NCBI GenBank assembly: GCA_000827265.1
Contig: KN834827.1
Location: forward strand, 20,824 to 84,823
Length of the DNA stretch: 64,000 nucleotides
Direction of reading: 5' to 3'
DNA from: Collybiopsis luxurians FD-317 M1
Lineage: Eukaryota; Basidiomycota; Agaricomycetes; Agaricales; Omphalotaceae
Shown here: positions 47,425-59,930 of the stretch, in pieces
How positions within the stretch are numbered: the stretch's first letter is position 1
How the letters are laid out: each line of letters starts with the position of its first letter
Program-made: the position numbers and the translations under genes
Notes under the pieces: model-generated
Seen by the model: the letters and a program-made list of their open reading frames with translations, nothing else
What the model was told of the DNA's origin: nothing
The model's database searches: none

Positions 47425-48699
47425 GGAGCTATCGGAGGCTACATAATCTTTTACCGGGACAGTTATTCTGCAGGCAGTCCACGAGACCCTTTTTGGTATG
47501 ACTGTTCGTGATCTCTGGCTGTTAGCGCTCAGAACTTTTTATTCATTGGCAGAGTTAATGGCCGCGGTCAGCTGCATGTGTCTGCTCCGTCTGTTCCGCA
47601 TTTCACGGTCAAGATATAAAGATATCAGGCACACACTTATACACTGGGGCATCCGCATAAACAAGATATCGATTGCTTTCTGATGCCTTTGAATGTGTAG
47701 TTAAGTATTCTCAAACCCTTACTCAATCAGCTTCAATGTAGCTTTTAAATTCAATCATAAAAGAGCTTTCCTAAGCCACTGGTTCTAAGAAATACAATTC
47801 AGCAAATCGGGAAGTCGATCGCTTCCTTGGGTCGTTGAGCAAAAAAACCAAAAAAAAAAANNNNNNNNNNNNNNNNNNNNNNNNNNNNNNNNNNNNNNNN
47901 NNNNNNNNNNNNNNNNNNNNNNNNNNNNNNNNNNNNNNNNNNNNNNNNNNNNNNNNNNNNNNNNNNNNNNNNNNNNNNNNNNNNNNNNNNNNNNNNNNNN
48001 NNNNNNNNNNNNNNNNNNNNNNNNNNNNNNNNNNNNNNNNNNNNNNNNNNNNNNNNNNNNNNNNNNNNNNNNNNNNNNNNNNNNNNNNNNNNNNNNNNNN
48101 NNNNNNNNNNNNNNNNNNNNNNNNNNNNNNNNNNNNNNNNNNNNNNNNNNNNNNNNNNNNNNNNNNNAAAAAAAAAAAAAAAAAAAGAAAAGAAAAAAAT
48201 ACGTATTATTCCTTATCTCAATCAATTCTCGCATAACTTGAGCTAAATCCTTCGAAACTGAAACCATAACATTTCCGTTGCCCTCGAAGCTCCAACCGTG
48301 GCGCAATGAGAATTTCCGTTGCTTAGCAGAACGTGATATTAGTCAGTTAACTTCTGGGCTAAAGCCCATGGGATCGTGCGTGTGGCGTCATACTAATTTG
48401 ACAGCTGGATCCTACTTTACAGCGCCGGTGAAGAACACAGGCACAGTGTTTCCTAGCAATTTAGGAAATACAGAGTAGCAGACATCTATCAAAATACTCC
48501 CACTTTGAGGCAAATGCTGGGACCGAGGATGTAATATCTACTATGTTCAAGCTCGTCAAGTTGCGACTCGCGCTATAGGTCACTGTGTAATAGAGAAGCG
48601 GAGGGAGGGTATTTGGATGAATGGACGGCTTCTGAATGAAACTGAACCACTGTATGCAACTGGTAAAGAGTATGAAAGCAGGAAATATTTGTTTATTTG
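47425..48699. other. NLR-4 upstream spacer containing a 307-N gap between poly-A runs
   Basis: Ns occupy 47861-48167. The sequence before the gap ends in an A run and the sequence after it begins with about 19 A, so the assembly broke at a homopolymer. The remaining sequence (47425-47860 and 48187-48699) holds no recognisable gene. GGGCTAAAGCCC near 48358 is a small palindrome. Confidence 0.5.
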
Positions 48700-51000
48700 A
48701 TCAGGTAATGAGCATAAATGAAATCGCGATACTTGGTTTTAATTTCTGAGCTGTTTTACGATGGCAACCAACTGCTTGCAATATTTTACATGGCGTGCGT
48801 ATACATTGTACTCGAAAACAGGGGTGAAATGGAGATGTGCTACGTGTCCCAAAAGGCTGGAAGGATGAATACCGAGTCGTCAAGGAGAGACTATGGCCGG
48901 CTGTTCAAGTTGACCTTTCAGCTGAACGCCCATGAGATGTACCTTTTAGTTATGCATAGTATTTGTCCAGAGAACAAGTGTGTAGAAGCTAAATTAGACA
49001 AGATGGTAATGTGAGGGTAAACGAATCGGTAATAGGGAGCACGGAGAGTACCTGTAAAGCTCGAACTGATTTGCAAACTTCGTGTCAGCTGGACTATTTT
49101 CTCAAAAACTAACAATCTCATGCCATAAAATTGGTGTGCGAAGGCGAGAACAAAGAGAATTGTGCAGCGAATAAGGATAAATTTTCAGACCAGCCCTCAT
49201 CAGGAGTTAGAAAGGTCAAGGTCAAGTCAAGTGCGCCATGGAAAGACTGCATCAATGGATGAGTGTCGCTAGTTGGCTAGCGGAAAAAAAGACTTGCTTG
49301 GTGTTAGCCTGTGTTTGATCGTTTGTATCCCTTCTGGATCGTTCCTTCGCATCTTGGCTCCTCCAGCGTTAACCGCTTTCCATTCTTGGCTATGGCATGA
49401 GCGATGACGGTATGTTTAGAGGAAAGAAAAATAAACGCTCATATGACACCTCGGCCTTTGGAATCCAGGGCCGGAAGCTCCGGGGCTTCGGTTCATGTCC
49501 ACCATCATCGTCACTGCAGGGCCTTTATATCCTTTACTCTTACTTCGAAATGCATTCTGATACCACCTCACACCAAGTGGTGGATTAGGTAGTCCTATCT
49601 CGTCCTGTTCCGCTAAAGTAGGTGCGTTTACTTGCTTATTTCAATGGTCGTGCTTCTCATTGAATTTTCTCGTAGTACTCAAACAGGCCATACACAGACG
49701 TCGGAACGTGTTCGACTCTTCTTGTCTCTGCATCCAGCACTTCTATCCAGAATTCGATGCAGACCCTTCGACACTCCTTTCTTCCACTATCAGAGCCCTT
49801 GTCGTCTCTGCCCAGTATCCTCCTCAGCTTCGATACATCCTCGTCATCGTCGAAATTCCCTTAATCCTTCAACGGCCATTTCTCTCACCCGCAGATTCAA
49901 GAATCGGGAGGAAATCATAGCTCCTCAATGCACTATTTTATCAGCAATCTTGCGCCCCTTGTGACGCTGTTTTTCAAGCTCTTCCGCCGATCGACTTGTA
50001 CGTTTGATGAGTTGGGTAGCTGGAGAAGGAAGTGTGACCGGGATTATGAAGGGTGAGTATCGAGTTTGCTAGTTCATCGATCTTTGTTGATTGTATTCTG
50101 ATATAGCGGGACCAACAACGGCAGCCACCTCCGTCTACTCCACACATTCCTGAGCGCCATCAAGACGCCTCACCGAAGGCACCCACGGCACTCTTTCTAC
50201 GCCTCTCTCTACGCTCTCCTGCATTTCCGCTATCACCCTACTCCTACGCAAATGTAAAACTCGATTCCACGTGCGAATCCGAGGGCGTTTCATGACCCTT
50301 CGTCGCAATGGAGCACCCGAATACGGCTATTCAGGCCGTGATCACCCGGGAGTGTTTCTGCTCACACCCAAGTACAAGCTGTCAACGCAACGTATGGGGA
50401 TGTAACGCTGAGCGGTAGGCGCTGTGGATAAGGCATAGAGACGTTGGGAAGGTCATTGATTGTGAAACCATCAGCTATCCCAGTGAAACTGGATATTGAA
50501 GAAAATAGGAATTTACGTAGAGGATAAATTTCGTTCAAGGTTTTGTTCCATTTTACCCTATCCTGCTCATCGTTGTTTCTATATCAATAAATTTCCTATT
50601 CTCCCGTCTCTTTGCCTCCTCATCTATGTCTTTGTTCCCAGAGATCCGTTCCTATGATTCTGAACATATCATTTATGACCTGGCTTGTGTATCATCCACT
50701 CTCAGTGTATTCTGTATTTGCAGAAAAATGTATTATGATTATCTGCATAGGTAACGACGTTAGGGTATACACCCATGTCCAATTCATTCAAAGATGGGCA
50801 AGGTCTTTGCCGACTCAGTGTCACCCCCACCACTTAGCAGTTCCATTTCAGGCTTGCTATTTGACATGAGCTGTGTGCGCTACAGAATTTGTCATTCAAA
50901 GTCAAATATAGGGAGAGAACTCAATGGTGCTATGTGTATGCACTGTGGGGAGAAATATCATTCAGAATTTCAAACCGAGTGGCTATCGCTGTAGTATTTA
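48700..51000 (+). repeat. R repeat copy 5, downstream of NLR-5
   Basis: Full R unit matching 840-2960 and 39890-41850. The intron-like block keeps a GTGAGT donor near 50053 and ends in CTGATATAG near 50106. The 72-codon frame is shifted by an extra C in a run near 50825. Convergent with NLR-5. Confidence 0.6.
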
Positions 51001-51491
51001 CATGTCTCTATGTAATATATTTTCATAAGTAGAATTACAAAAGTAATAGAACTGTTTTTAGCGATGCGATTCCACTCAAAGCACACTCCGAATGGGAAGT
51101 AAAGTCAAGAACTTAGAACACTGGTTAAGTTTTTTGAGAACACATAATGAAGAGACGGAAAATGAACAGTAACGACGATGAATTTTTAGTTCTCTTTGGG
51201 TACAGGTTACAGCTATGTAGAGAGACAAGGCATACATGAAACATGGGAGACTTTGGGCGGCAGGTACATGTTTTCACTTATTGATTTAGCAAGCAAGAAT
51301 CAGCAAATGCAAGGGCAGATGCTGTCGTACCAAACAATAGTAGACTTTCCATTTCTAACCAAATAGAAATGTACTAGTACAAGAAAAGGCAACAAGAAAA
51401 TAGGAGAGATGAAATGGGAATTATGAAACTGAAGTTCGGAACAATCATTAAGGTCGCAATGGAAGTGGCTTATCGAATACCTACTGTGTAG
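51001..51491. other. Shared 3' flank of NLR-5
   Basis: Homologous to the 3' flanks of NLR-1, -2 and -3. No gene is seen. Confidence 0.5.
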
Positions 51492-54400
51492 TCAGTCCGA
51501 AGACCCAGTTGTGGGAGTGTAGCACTTTGCCCAGTTCTCCCCAATACAGTCCCAATTGAACTGGACTGAAGTACGACCACAGCGAGAGATTATACATGGA
51601 CAATCAGGTGTAACCAGAGTGGAGGTTAAGGATGGGGGAAGCCACATTAAGCGGTGTTCAGAAGAGTGATATGGCTTGATCCAACCTTGATTGTCAGCAT
51701 TCCAATGTGCACATGAGTAATTCGGTGTGGAAGAGGGGGAAATGAGAGAAGATCCAATGTCAGGTTGAGGATGAACTCCATCACCAGATTCATTCTGTGT
51801 TTTTGATAGGATGTTGGTTGCATGGTCCGAGGAAGGAGCAGCAGAAAGAGTGCAGTCAGTATGGCCAGTCTCTCCCTTATGCTGTTGACCAGTAGCTGCA
51901 TCCCATATGTGAATAGATTTATCCCTTGAGCCTGACACAACTTTGGATCCATCTGGTGAAAAGGCAACTGAACAAACCCCATTGGTGTGGCCATCCATTA
52001 CCTTGAGCTGCTCTCCAGTTGCTGCATCCCATATGCAGACTGTTTTATCACTCGATCCTGACACTATTTTTGATCCATCTGATGAAAAAGCAACTGCCCG
52101 CAACCAAGCGGCATGCCCTTTTATCTGCTGGAGCTGCTCTCCAGTTGCTACATCCCAAACACAGACAGTGTGATCTGCTGATCCTGACACAACCTTTGCA
52201 CCATCAAATGAGAAAGTGACAGAACAAACATAGAATGTATGGCCATCCATCTGCTTCAGTTGTTCTCCAGATATTGCATCCCATATACGGACAGTTTCAT
52301 CATCTGATCCTGACACAATTTTCAGCCCATCTGATGAAAAAGCCACTGAGGTGACCTGTCCTTCATGTCCATCCAACTGCATCAGCTCCACTCCAGTTAC
52401 AGCATCCCATATGCGGATACTGTTGTCAGCTGAGCCTGACACAATTTTGGATCCATTCAGTGAAAAGGCTACTGACCGAACCCTTTGGGAATGACAATGC
52501 ATCTGCCTGCCAGTTGCTGTATCCCATATGCAGACAGTTTCATCCTTCGATCCTGACACAACCCTGGATCCATCAGATGAAAAGGCAACTGAATTGACCT
52601 TATCTGTATGACCATCCATTTGCTTGAGCTTGTCTCCAGTCAATGCATCCCATATGCAGATGGTTCTATCTGCAGATCCTGACACAACTTTGGATCCATC
52701 AGATGAAAAGCCTACAGACCAAACAGTGCCAGTGTGGCCATTTGCTGACTGGGGCTGGTCTCCAATGATGGCATCCCATATTCGGATAGTTCCATCATCT
52801 GATCCTGACATAATTTTAGATCCATCTGGTGAAAAGACAGCTGACCAAACCCTTTTAGAGTGACCATCCATTTGTTTAAGCTGCCTGCCACTTGCTGTAT
52901 CCCATATGCGGACTGTGTTATCATCTGATCCGGACACAACCAAGGATCCATCAGAGGAAAAGGCAACTGAATTGACCTCATTTATATGACCATCCATTTG
53001 CATGAGGTTGTCTCCAGTTGCTGCATCCCATATACATACAGTGTAATCTGCTGATCCTGAAACCAATCTTGCACCATCCAATGAGAATACAACCGACCAA
53101 ACAGTACCAGAATGCCCATTAATTAGCTTGAGCTTTTCTCCAGTACCTGCATCCCATATACAAATAGTTTTGTCTGCAGATCCTGAGACTATTTTGGCTC
53201 CCTCCGGTGAGAAAGCCACTGAAGAAACCTCACCAGTGTGGCCAACCATCTCCGGGAGTGTATTGCCAGTGACTGCATCCCACATACGAACAGTTTTGTC
53301 CTTTGATCCTGACACAACTTTCCTATTATCTGGTGAAAAGGCCACTGAATGAATGTAATCAGTGTGACCAATCATGATCATCTCCTGTTCTCCAGTTAAT
53401 GCATTCCATAACCTGACAGTTCCATCTTGTGACCCAGATATAACTTTGGATCCATTTGATGAAAAAGCAACTGAACAAACCCAATCTGTATGACCTTTCA
53501 TCTGCAGGAGTTGTTCACCAGTCAGTGCATCCCATATGCAGACAGTTCTATCATCTGAGCCAGAAACAAGCTTCAATCCATTTGGTGAAAATGCTACTGT
53601 GTTGACCCTTCCCCCATGTTGTATTTGTAAAATCTCACCCCCATGATTACTAACACCTGTACATAGAACCTTGGGCACATTTCTAAAGTTGTTTTTCCAC
53701 TGTGTTGCACTTGGAGTGGTTGTAAACTCGGTTGCAAGGCTTGACAAGTATAAATGTGGAGTAGATAATGATGCTGTTGTCTGTGTGAATGACTTCGCCA
53801 GTCTAGCAACTGCCGCTGCAGCTTCCATTAATGCCAATGGGGCCTTATTCTACAATCAAATTATAAACTGTCATATTTTTTTTATTTGGTAAACTAGTAC
53901 CTACCTTAGTTAGCCATATTTGTAAGTTCAGAATATTTCTGTAACAGTCTTCCTTCTTTTGCATCAAGTTCATGCATTCAACCCAGAATAATACTTTCTC
54001 TTCCATTAGTTCTACCAGGGGGTAAAACAATGAATCATTGGCATCTTGCTCAATAAGATGTGGAATCCAGTATTGAACTGCATATCCTAGCTCCTTCCCA
54101 AGCTTTGATTCAACCTGACTCCCCAAACTTAACACTTCTGAATCCAGTACATATGATGTTGCAAGATTACCCATATTGAAATGTAAACCATGCAGCATAA
54201 TATCCATACAGCTTTTAGCAAGGGCAATATTTTGGTTGCAAATCCAATCCTTTGGAAAAAAGTCAAGAAATGATTTGTGGTAAACATATATGCTGTCATT
54301 CCGAATGTAGACCACTGCATGCAACCCATTTATGACTTCACCTACCAATTCCTCATCTGATTCTTCTGAAGGTCTGGCTATAAGTTGTGCCAGCATTGAC

Positions 54401-56713
54401 ACTGTGAGAGGTTCCTTTGCACAGACAATTGTACTAATTATAATCTGCACATCCATATATTGCGAGCTTTTTTCATTGCCCAGAACATCATCAAGGATTC
54501 TGTGATACAATGCTGTCAAACCATATGGTTCTGGAATTGCTTTGATTTTGAGAATATTCTTAAGCTGTCTGGACTGTTTCTTTACAGACATATGGATGGT
54601 GCTCCCAGGATTTTCAGAAATATATCGGATAGCTGTTGCAGCATAAATGAACAGACCATCACATTGTGTAGCAAGCTCATCCAAGTCCTTGTTACAGCTT
54701 GGTGTCAAATGAGCCAATTTAGTATAAATATATTTAGAAATATCTTGCAAAGCCAAATTTTTTTCTACATCCTCCAGGTGGCAGACAGTCTTGGATGAAA
54801 GCTGCTCCTTGCATATTTCCACAATATGGTGGTCTGGTCGGCTGGTGACCAACATTTTCAGACCATGGATACCAGCTATGTTATTCAAGAGATCCTTTAG
54901 AATGTTAGATCCTCCGATACCTTCAAGCTCATCCAGTGCATCAATAACAACAAGCCATGTTTGGGAAACATTGTTGTGGACATTTTGTTTCCATGGCTCT
55001 AGCAAAAGTTTGAGTGCATGAGTCATTGTAGTATTCACAGTCTCTTTATCAACAGCCTTAAGAGCATGTTGAAAAGCCTCACATCTGTTAGCCAGTTGAT
55101 ATACCACAGTGGGTATTACATTTTTTTGTGCTCGCAACTCAGGTAACTGGCGGGAGCAAAAGAAGGAGGCACCGAGCTGATAGTTCCCATCTTTCCCATT
55201 GTACTCTTCACAAATTGTCTTTGCAATTGTGGATTTTCCAGTTCCAGCCATGCCACTGATCCAAAATATGGGAGGACAAGAGTCATCCATATTGGACACC
55301 CAGGTCTTGATTTGAGTAATAATATCAATCCTGGTTCCAGGAGTGCAACTTTCTCGCTTGGTAGTCATCCCAGTATCGGCATTGTGTACTGCATTGTGGG
55401 ATATAGGCCAGCTCTGAAACTAAAATACATTTTACATGAGGAAGATATTTTAAATCCAAGATGGACATAATTCTTTTGCTTACCATGATTGACATGTTTA
55501 TTTGGTTTAAATCCCTTCGCAGTAACAGAAGTAAAGCTGTCTGTTGCTCAAAGTCAGCAAATTCAAGAAAAACAAATATTTGTAACTACTAGACATACAT
55601 GCATCCTTTGACTCCTTGAGTTAATACCATCCACTATCCTTTGAACTTGGCTTGAGATATCAGCTGATTGAAGTACTTGTAGCCAAGTTTTTTGTCCTCG
55701 GATCTGATCTAAGATCACTGCTTGTTGAATGAGGAATCTATGAAACATTGAGGATATAGTATTTGAGTTCACAATGTCAGAACTCACTTGGCAAATGAAA
55801 TACACTGGTCATCTGCGATTCTTTGCAAAAGTGCATCTTCAACAATTGTTAGATGTTCAGTAATACTGTGGAACAGCTCTTTCACATTCTCTTTGTTATC
55901 CAAGGTAGCCTAAAAATAATAGTTTCAATATAGCTGCAATGGAGAAATCTACCAACACAGACCTCAGCCGCAGTGGATATCATATTGAAAATGGAAAGAG
56001 GAATTTTGAAAGGGGTTCCATCAAGCCAGGGCTCAATGACCTCTGAGAGTTTGTGCAAAGTTTTCCATGTGACTAAAGCGGCCTTGTGCACTGAAGACAT
56101 TTTGGATTCATCATTGAGATCTGCTATAGTCACAGAACCAGGCGATTCAAGCATCTGGTTGGCAGAAGCTACTTATATGAATTAAATCATAAACAAATTA
56201 TCTTCTCCCAATTGGCAGGACAGACGTACCCATAGGCTCATTGAGAGCATGCATATTTTCCCGAGCTATACATAAGTCACAAACGATCTGAGTCGATTAC
56301 TATAGCAAATATATACCTGTGTTGATCACAGTCCCCATTGTGGGAATATTAAACTGGGCCTCGGAATCTATTAAGTATATAAATAGTTGTATGAAAGTCA
56401 CTTATCAGGATCGCAGAAATAAGTCATACCAGAAGCCGGAGACGAAATGTCTGCAAAGGAAGAGGCGCAAGAAATCAATTTTGGGGTCATGGTCATATAC
56501 TACTATAAGCATACCGCCTTGGCCACCAGCAAGACCCGAAATGTCTGCCTGTGTCATGCCTTCGACATTTGTACCAAAGCCAGCAGAACTCGCGCTTGAA
56601 AGAGTTGGAGATCTGCTCCCTTGACGGTTGAACTTGAATAAATCCAGGAAACGGTCCCTCTTTCGCTTGGGCTTGTTATTTCCTTGACCTTGAGATTTGT
56701 TTTGTTTCGCCAT
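51492..56713 (-). CDS. NLR-5: intact NACHT-WD40 STAND protein (clade A)
   Basis: The best-preserved receptor. Ten exons are supported by GT...AG introns and consistent phase: 56713-56515, 56450-56430, 56367-56317, 56265-56230, 56168-55963, 55909-55788, 55737-55599, 55546-55484, 55419-53905 and 53849-51492. They sum to 4710 nt (1569 residues). Residues 1-50 form a basic leader (KPKRKRDRFLDLFKFNRQGS). About 100-280 is helical (TWKTLHKLSEVIEPWLDGTP). NACHT follows, with Walker A GMAGTGKST near 335-343 and Walker B-like VVIDALDELEG near 436-446. Residues about 858-1445 are 14 WD40 repeats, then a tail with WNADNQGWIKP and FNWDCIGENWAKCY. Unit 10 has lost three residues (MHCHSQRV). No signal peptide or membrane segment is seen, so the protein should be cytosolic. 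A role in ligand sensing and cell-death signalling is inferred from the family. Confidence 0.93.
51884..53660 (-). repeat. Fourteen-unit WD40 array of NLR-5
   Basis: Fourteen units of 42 residues, except unit 10, which is three residues shorter (RQMHCHSQRV against RQLKQLCGHSHRV in NLR-2) and has lost the GH dipeptide. Two seven-blade propellers are expected. Confidence 0.85.
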
Positions 56714-56773
56714 CGGAGTTCAGTATCGAGGAAGACAGGTTCGTGGTCAACTTTTGGGGGAAGGAAGGAGAAG

Positions 56774-56796
56774 GTGCGTTTGCAACGTGTTTGACC
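56774..56796 (-). promoter_or_regulatory. Conserved block upstream of the NLR-5 start
   Basis: The same GTGCGTTTGCAACGTGTTTG block, about 61 bp before the start codon. Confidence 0.5.
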
Positions 56797-56886
56797 CTGT
56801 GCCGGTTTAAGCGGAGATACAACTGGGTTTGAAGGTTTACATAACGGCGGCTGAGGCTTTGAATGATGCAACGAGGACAAGAAGAT

Positions 56887-56898
56887 GGTCAAATGACC
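56887..56898. promoter_or_regulatory. GGTCA-AA-TGACC inverted repeat upstream of NLR-5
   Basis: Perfect dyad, 174 bp before the ATG, as upstream of the three other NLRs with intact 5' ends. Confidence 0.5.
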
Positions 56899-56998
56899 GG
56901 TGCAATCGGAACTTTGGTACCCAACGCCTGACAGAAGATCAAACCGGAAGTCCATGAGGTTTCGTATATCATAGCTATATTTAATCTCCACCCGTTGG

Positions 56999-58510
56999 CA
57001 CTCGGAGCCTTTATCCGTCCGCAGAGAATGTATTCCCTACCTTGATTCTAGTTCCCCCTCGCTAGATGCACACGCGCTAAGGTCCTAGGTATCACTTGTG
57101 TCTGGTTCCTCGCGTATTAATCTCCACCACGGCTATTGTTTACCGAACTCGTAGTTCCTCCGCCCTTAGACCCGGGAAATGTTTAAATTGCTTATTCAGT
57201 GAAAGATTAATATTTTTACATGCTCATCAACGAAATACTATCCGAAAAAATAGCTCAGGTCTAACATCTCTGATGCAGGAGAGCAAAATGTAGCCAGTGG
57301 AATGAGTGGTGTGTTTTAAGTCTGCTCTTCATTTATTAGCAAGCAGTAGTAACCTGTAAAGCCACCACCGCATTCTTGTTCTATTATATACGATTGCTCC
57401 GCATCATTGAAAAGATTTACAAAAGGCCACGCTCAAGCAAATTTTTATCGTCTCTTTCTACTTTCTCTGCCATTATTCTACCTGAATGTGGATGTCTTAA
57501 ATGGTACGCCGATCACTCCTGGACACTCGAATATGGAACTTGACAAAGTTGTAATTTTTTCACCGGTGTCCCTGCATTGTGCGATGAGGATTTGCATTAC
57601 CTTGACATTGGGCCATTGACTACTTGATTTAATTACTAGGATAAGTGCATTTGGCTTTTGAATTTGAATGATTTAGGTGCTAATCTACCGAAGTTGTAAA
57701 GAACATGGAAGCGTTGTTTCTCTGCCATGCATGCTGTTGACTCCGGGCAGCGCTGAGCTAGAAAGAGAGAAATGACATTTTACAATGCTAGCGCCAACAA
57801 TTGTGTGTTCCATATCTTAAGGTTAAGAATGTAGTTTGTGTTCAAGTACATGGCTTTACTGACTCTACGTAGTTGAAGGACAGAGGCAAGTGGGGAAGTT
57901 TGAAAATGAAATGAAATGAAGAGTGAGATCCGTTCTGTTGAAAGTCCTATCGGTGTGCCTGTTCATTCAACAACACAAAGATCCTGTATACAGTTGTAAA
58001 AGTAGTAATACGTGCAGTTGTATATCGACAACGATAAAACTCAGAATTCAAAATGCGGATATGTATTTGAGAGTTGAAAAAGACCATGTCGACAGGCTAG
58101 AGGATAATCAAGCAATGATGCGACCGTTTGTTCAGTGCAGAGCCAAGTACGGCGCAATAAGTATAGCAGGATATGCGTCATGTACTATAATCTCGAAACG
58201 TTGTAGAGTTTCCATTAGGAAACCGTTGTGGTAAAGATACGGCGATAGGCCTGATGAACGCACGAGAGTTGCTAAGCGCCACCTGGGAGGTATTTGAAAG
58301 CTGGAAGAAGTGCCAACGTACCTTTGGCAATAAGCTCAGCTCTCAGGTCCGGGTAAAGTGCCAGAAGAGAAGAAGATTGGTATGTGAACGCATTGCAGGC
58401 GCGAGCACTTGTGTAGACTAATGAGCTCAGAATCGAGTCGAGTGAACGGACAACCTGGACTAGTTTATAATTCCCATTAGTTGCCCTGTACGACATGATG
58501 TCGTCTTAAA
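56999..58510. other. NLR-5 upstream region, copy of 8960-10480
   Basis: Near-identical to the NLR-1 upstream region. It shows that the duplication reached well beyond the receptor gene. Apart from the weak frame at 58272-58496, no gene is supported. Confidence 0.45.
58272..58496 (-). CDS. Hypothetical 74-codon ORF upstream of NLR-5
   Basis: Starts MSYRATNGNYKLVQVVRSLD and contains LLALYPDLRAELIAKGTLAL. The composition is protein-like, but the equivalent frame near NLR-1 is shifted by small indels. A GTACGT donor-like site sits after AELIAK, so it may be the first exon of a divergent gene. Family unknown. Confidence 0.25.
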   Translation of the reverse strand: MSYRATNGNYKLVQVVRSLDSILSSLVYTSARACNAFTYQSSSLLALYPDLRAELIAKGTLALLPAFKYLPGGA

Positions 58511-59930
58511 TTATCCCATATTTGTTCCTTTATATTCGCCCAGCCCACTGCTTTTCAGTCTTCTTGTACATTCTTGGCAATGTTTGCGCTTTGGAAGGAA
58601 GACAAATAAGCGCCTGTCCCACGCCTTGGCCCTCGGAAATGTCCGGAATCCAGAACCGTCTCCCGGTGCCTCTGCTCTCCACCTTCATCGCAGCCAACGT
58701 CGTTTCCTCAAGTTTCTTATTCCTGGAGGCTCATCTATACTTCCTGGTGCAATTCTGTCAAATTGATAGTGTCGTCTCGTCTTGCTCAGGTTCAAAGCCA
58801 GTACATTCGCTTTCCTATTGAAATTGTCGTTCTGTTCACTTGCCTTCCTGCGTAGAGCCCAACGTATCAAAGCAGGTCATCCACAGACAGCGAAACGTGC
58901 TTAACTATTCTCGTCTCTGGATCCTGTGCTTCTGTTCAGCTTTCAACGCAAATTCTTCCACACTCCGTCGTCCCACTATCAGAATCCTCATCCTCTTTCC
59001 CTAGTATCCTCCTCAATTTTGATACATCCTTGTCCTCGTCGAAACTTCCTCAATTAATCAAGCACCATTTCACTCAGCTGCATATCCAGGAATCGGAAGA
59101 GAATTATGGCTCCTCAATGGGTTTACCTTATCGGCAATCTCATTCCCTTTGTTTCGCTGTTTTTCAAGCTGCTCCCCTCGACTTGCTTGGACAGTTGATT
59201 AATCGGGTGACTGGAAAGAGAATTGCCAGGTTTGTGAGAGGTGAGTTCCGAGTTCGCTATCTCTTGTATTCTCAGTTAATGATATTCCGATGCAGCGGGA
59301 CCGACAACTATAGTAAACCTCTGTCTACTCCACCCATTATCAAGCGTCATCAAGAGGCCTCGCCGAGAATGACCCACGACAATTGCTCTTCATCTCTCTC
59401 TATGCTCTCCTTATTTTTTCGCCATTACCCTACTCCGATGCGAATGGTTATTCACCTATCTACATACTCATCCGAGGTCGTTTGATTCTCTGTCACAATC
59501 CAGCGCCAGAATACGGCTATTGAGTCACGAACAGGCATCATAATCACCAAGCATTGCCTTCTGCTTGAATCCTATGTACAAGCTGTCGATGGAATGTAGC
59601 GTTGAGCGGTAGGCACTGAAGAAAGGATCAAAAGTATGGGAAGGAGAGCGATTGTGAAACCATTAGCTACCGCAATCAAAACACATATCAAGGAAAATGG
59701 GAATTTACATCGGAGTTTGCATTTCGTTCATGTTTTTCTTTCAATTTTACAATCTCTTGTTCGTCGTAATTTGCATATCAGTCAATTTCTTAACCTGTCT
59801 CCCTTTTTTTCGCCTAGTAGGTGGAAGTATGTGTCAAGTCAGTGCGTCACGCATTTGCCGGTGCGTATGTGCGTATGCATATATGCATACATGCGTCAAT
59901 GTACCCATACGTCGGTCGATGCAGATCTGA
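58510..59930 (+). repeat. R-prime repeat copy 2
   Basis: Pairs with 10480-11850. The intron-like block has a GTGAGT donor near 59240 and a CCGATGCAG acceptor near 59295. A frame across it at 59030-59485 is open for 151 codons but runs through this intron. Function unknown. Confidence 0.55.

Noticed and set aside
47835..48236. Long Lys/Phe-type frames across the second gap
   Set aside because: They consist of Ns and poly-A and have no content.
59030..59485. 151-codon frame across R-prime copy 2
   Set aside because: It runs straight through the conserved intron-like block, and the equivalent frame in R-prime copy 1 is interrupted.
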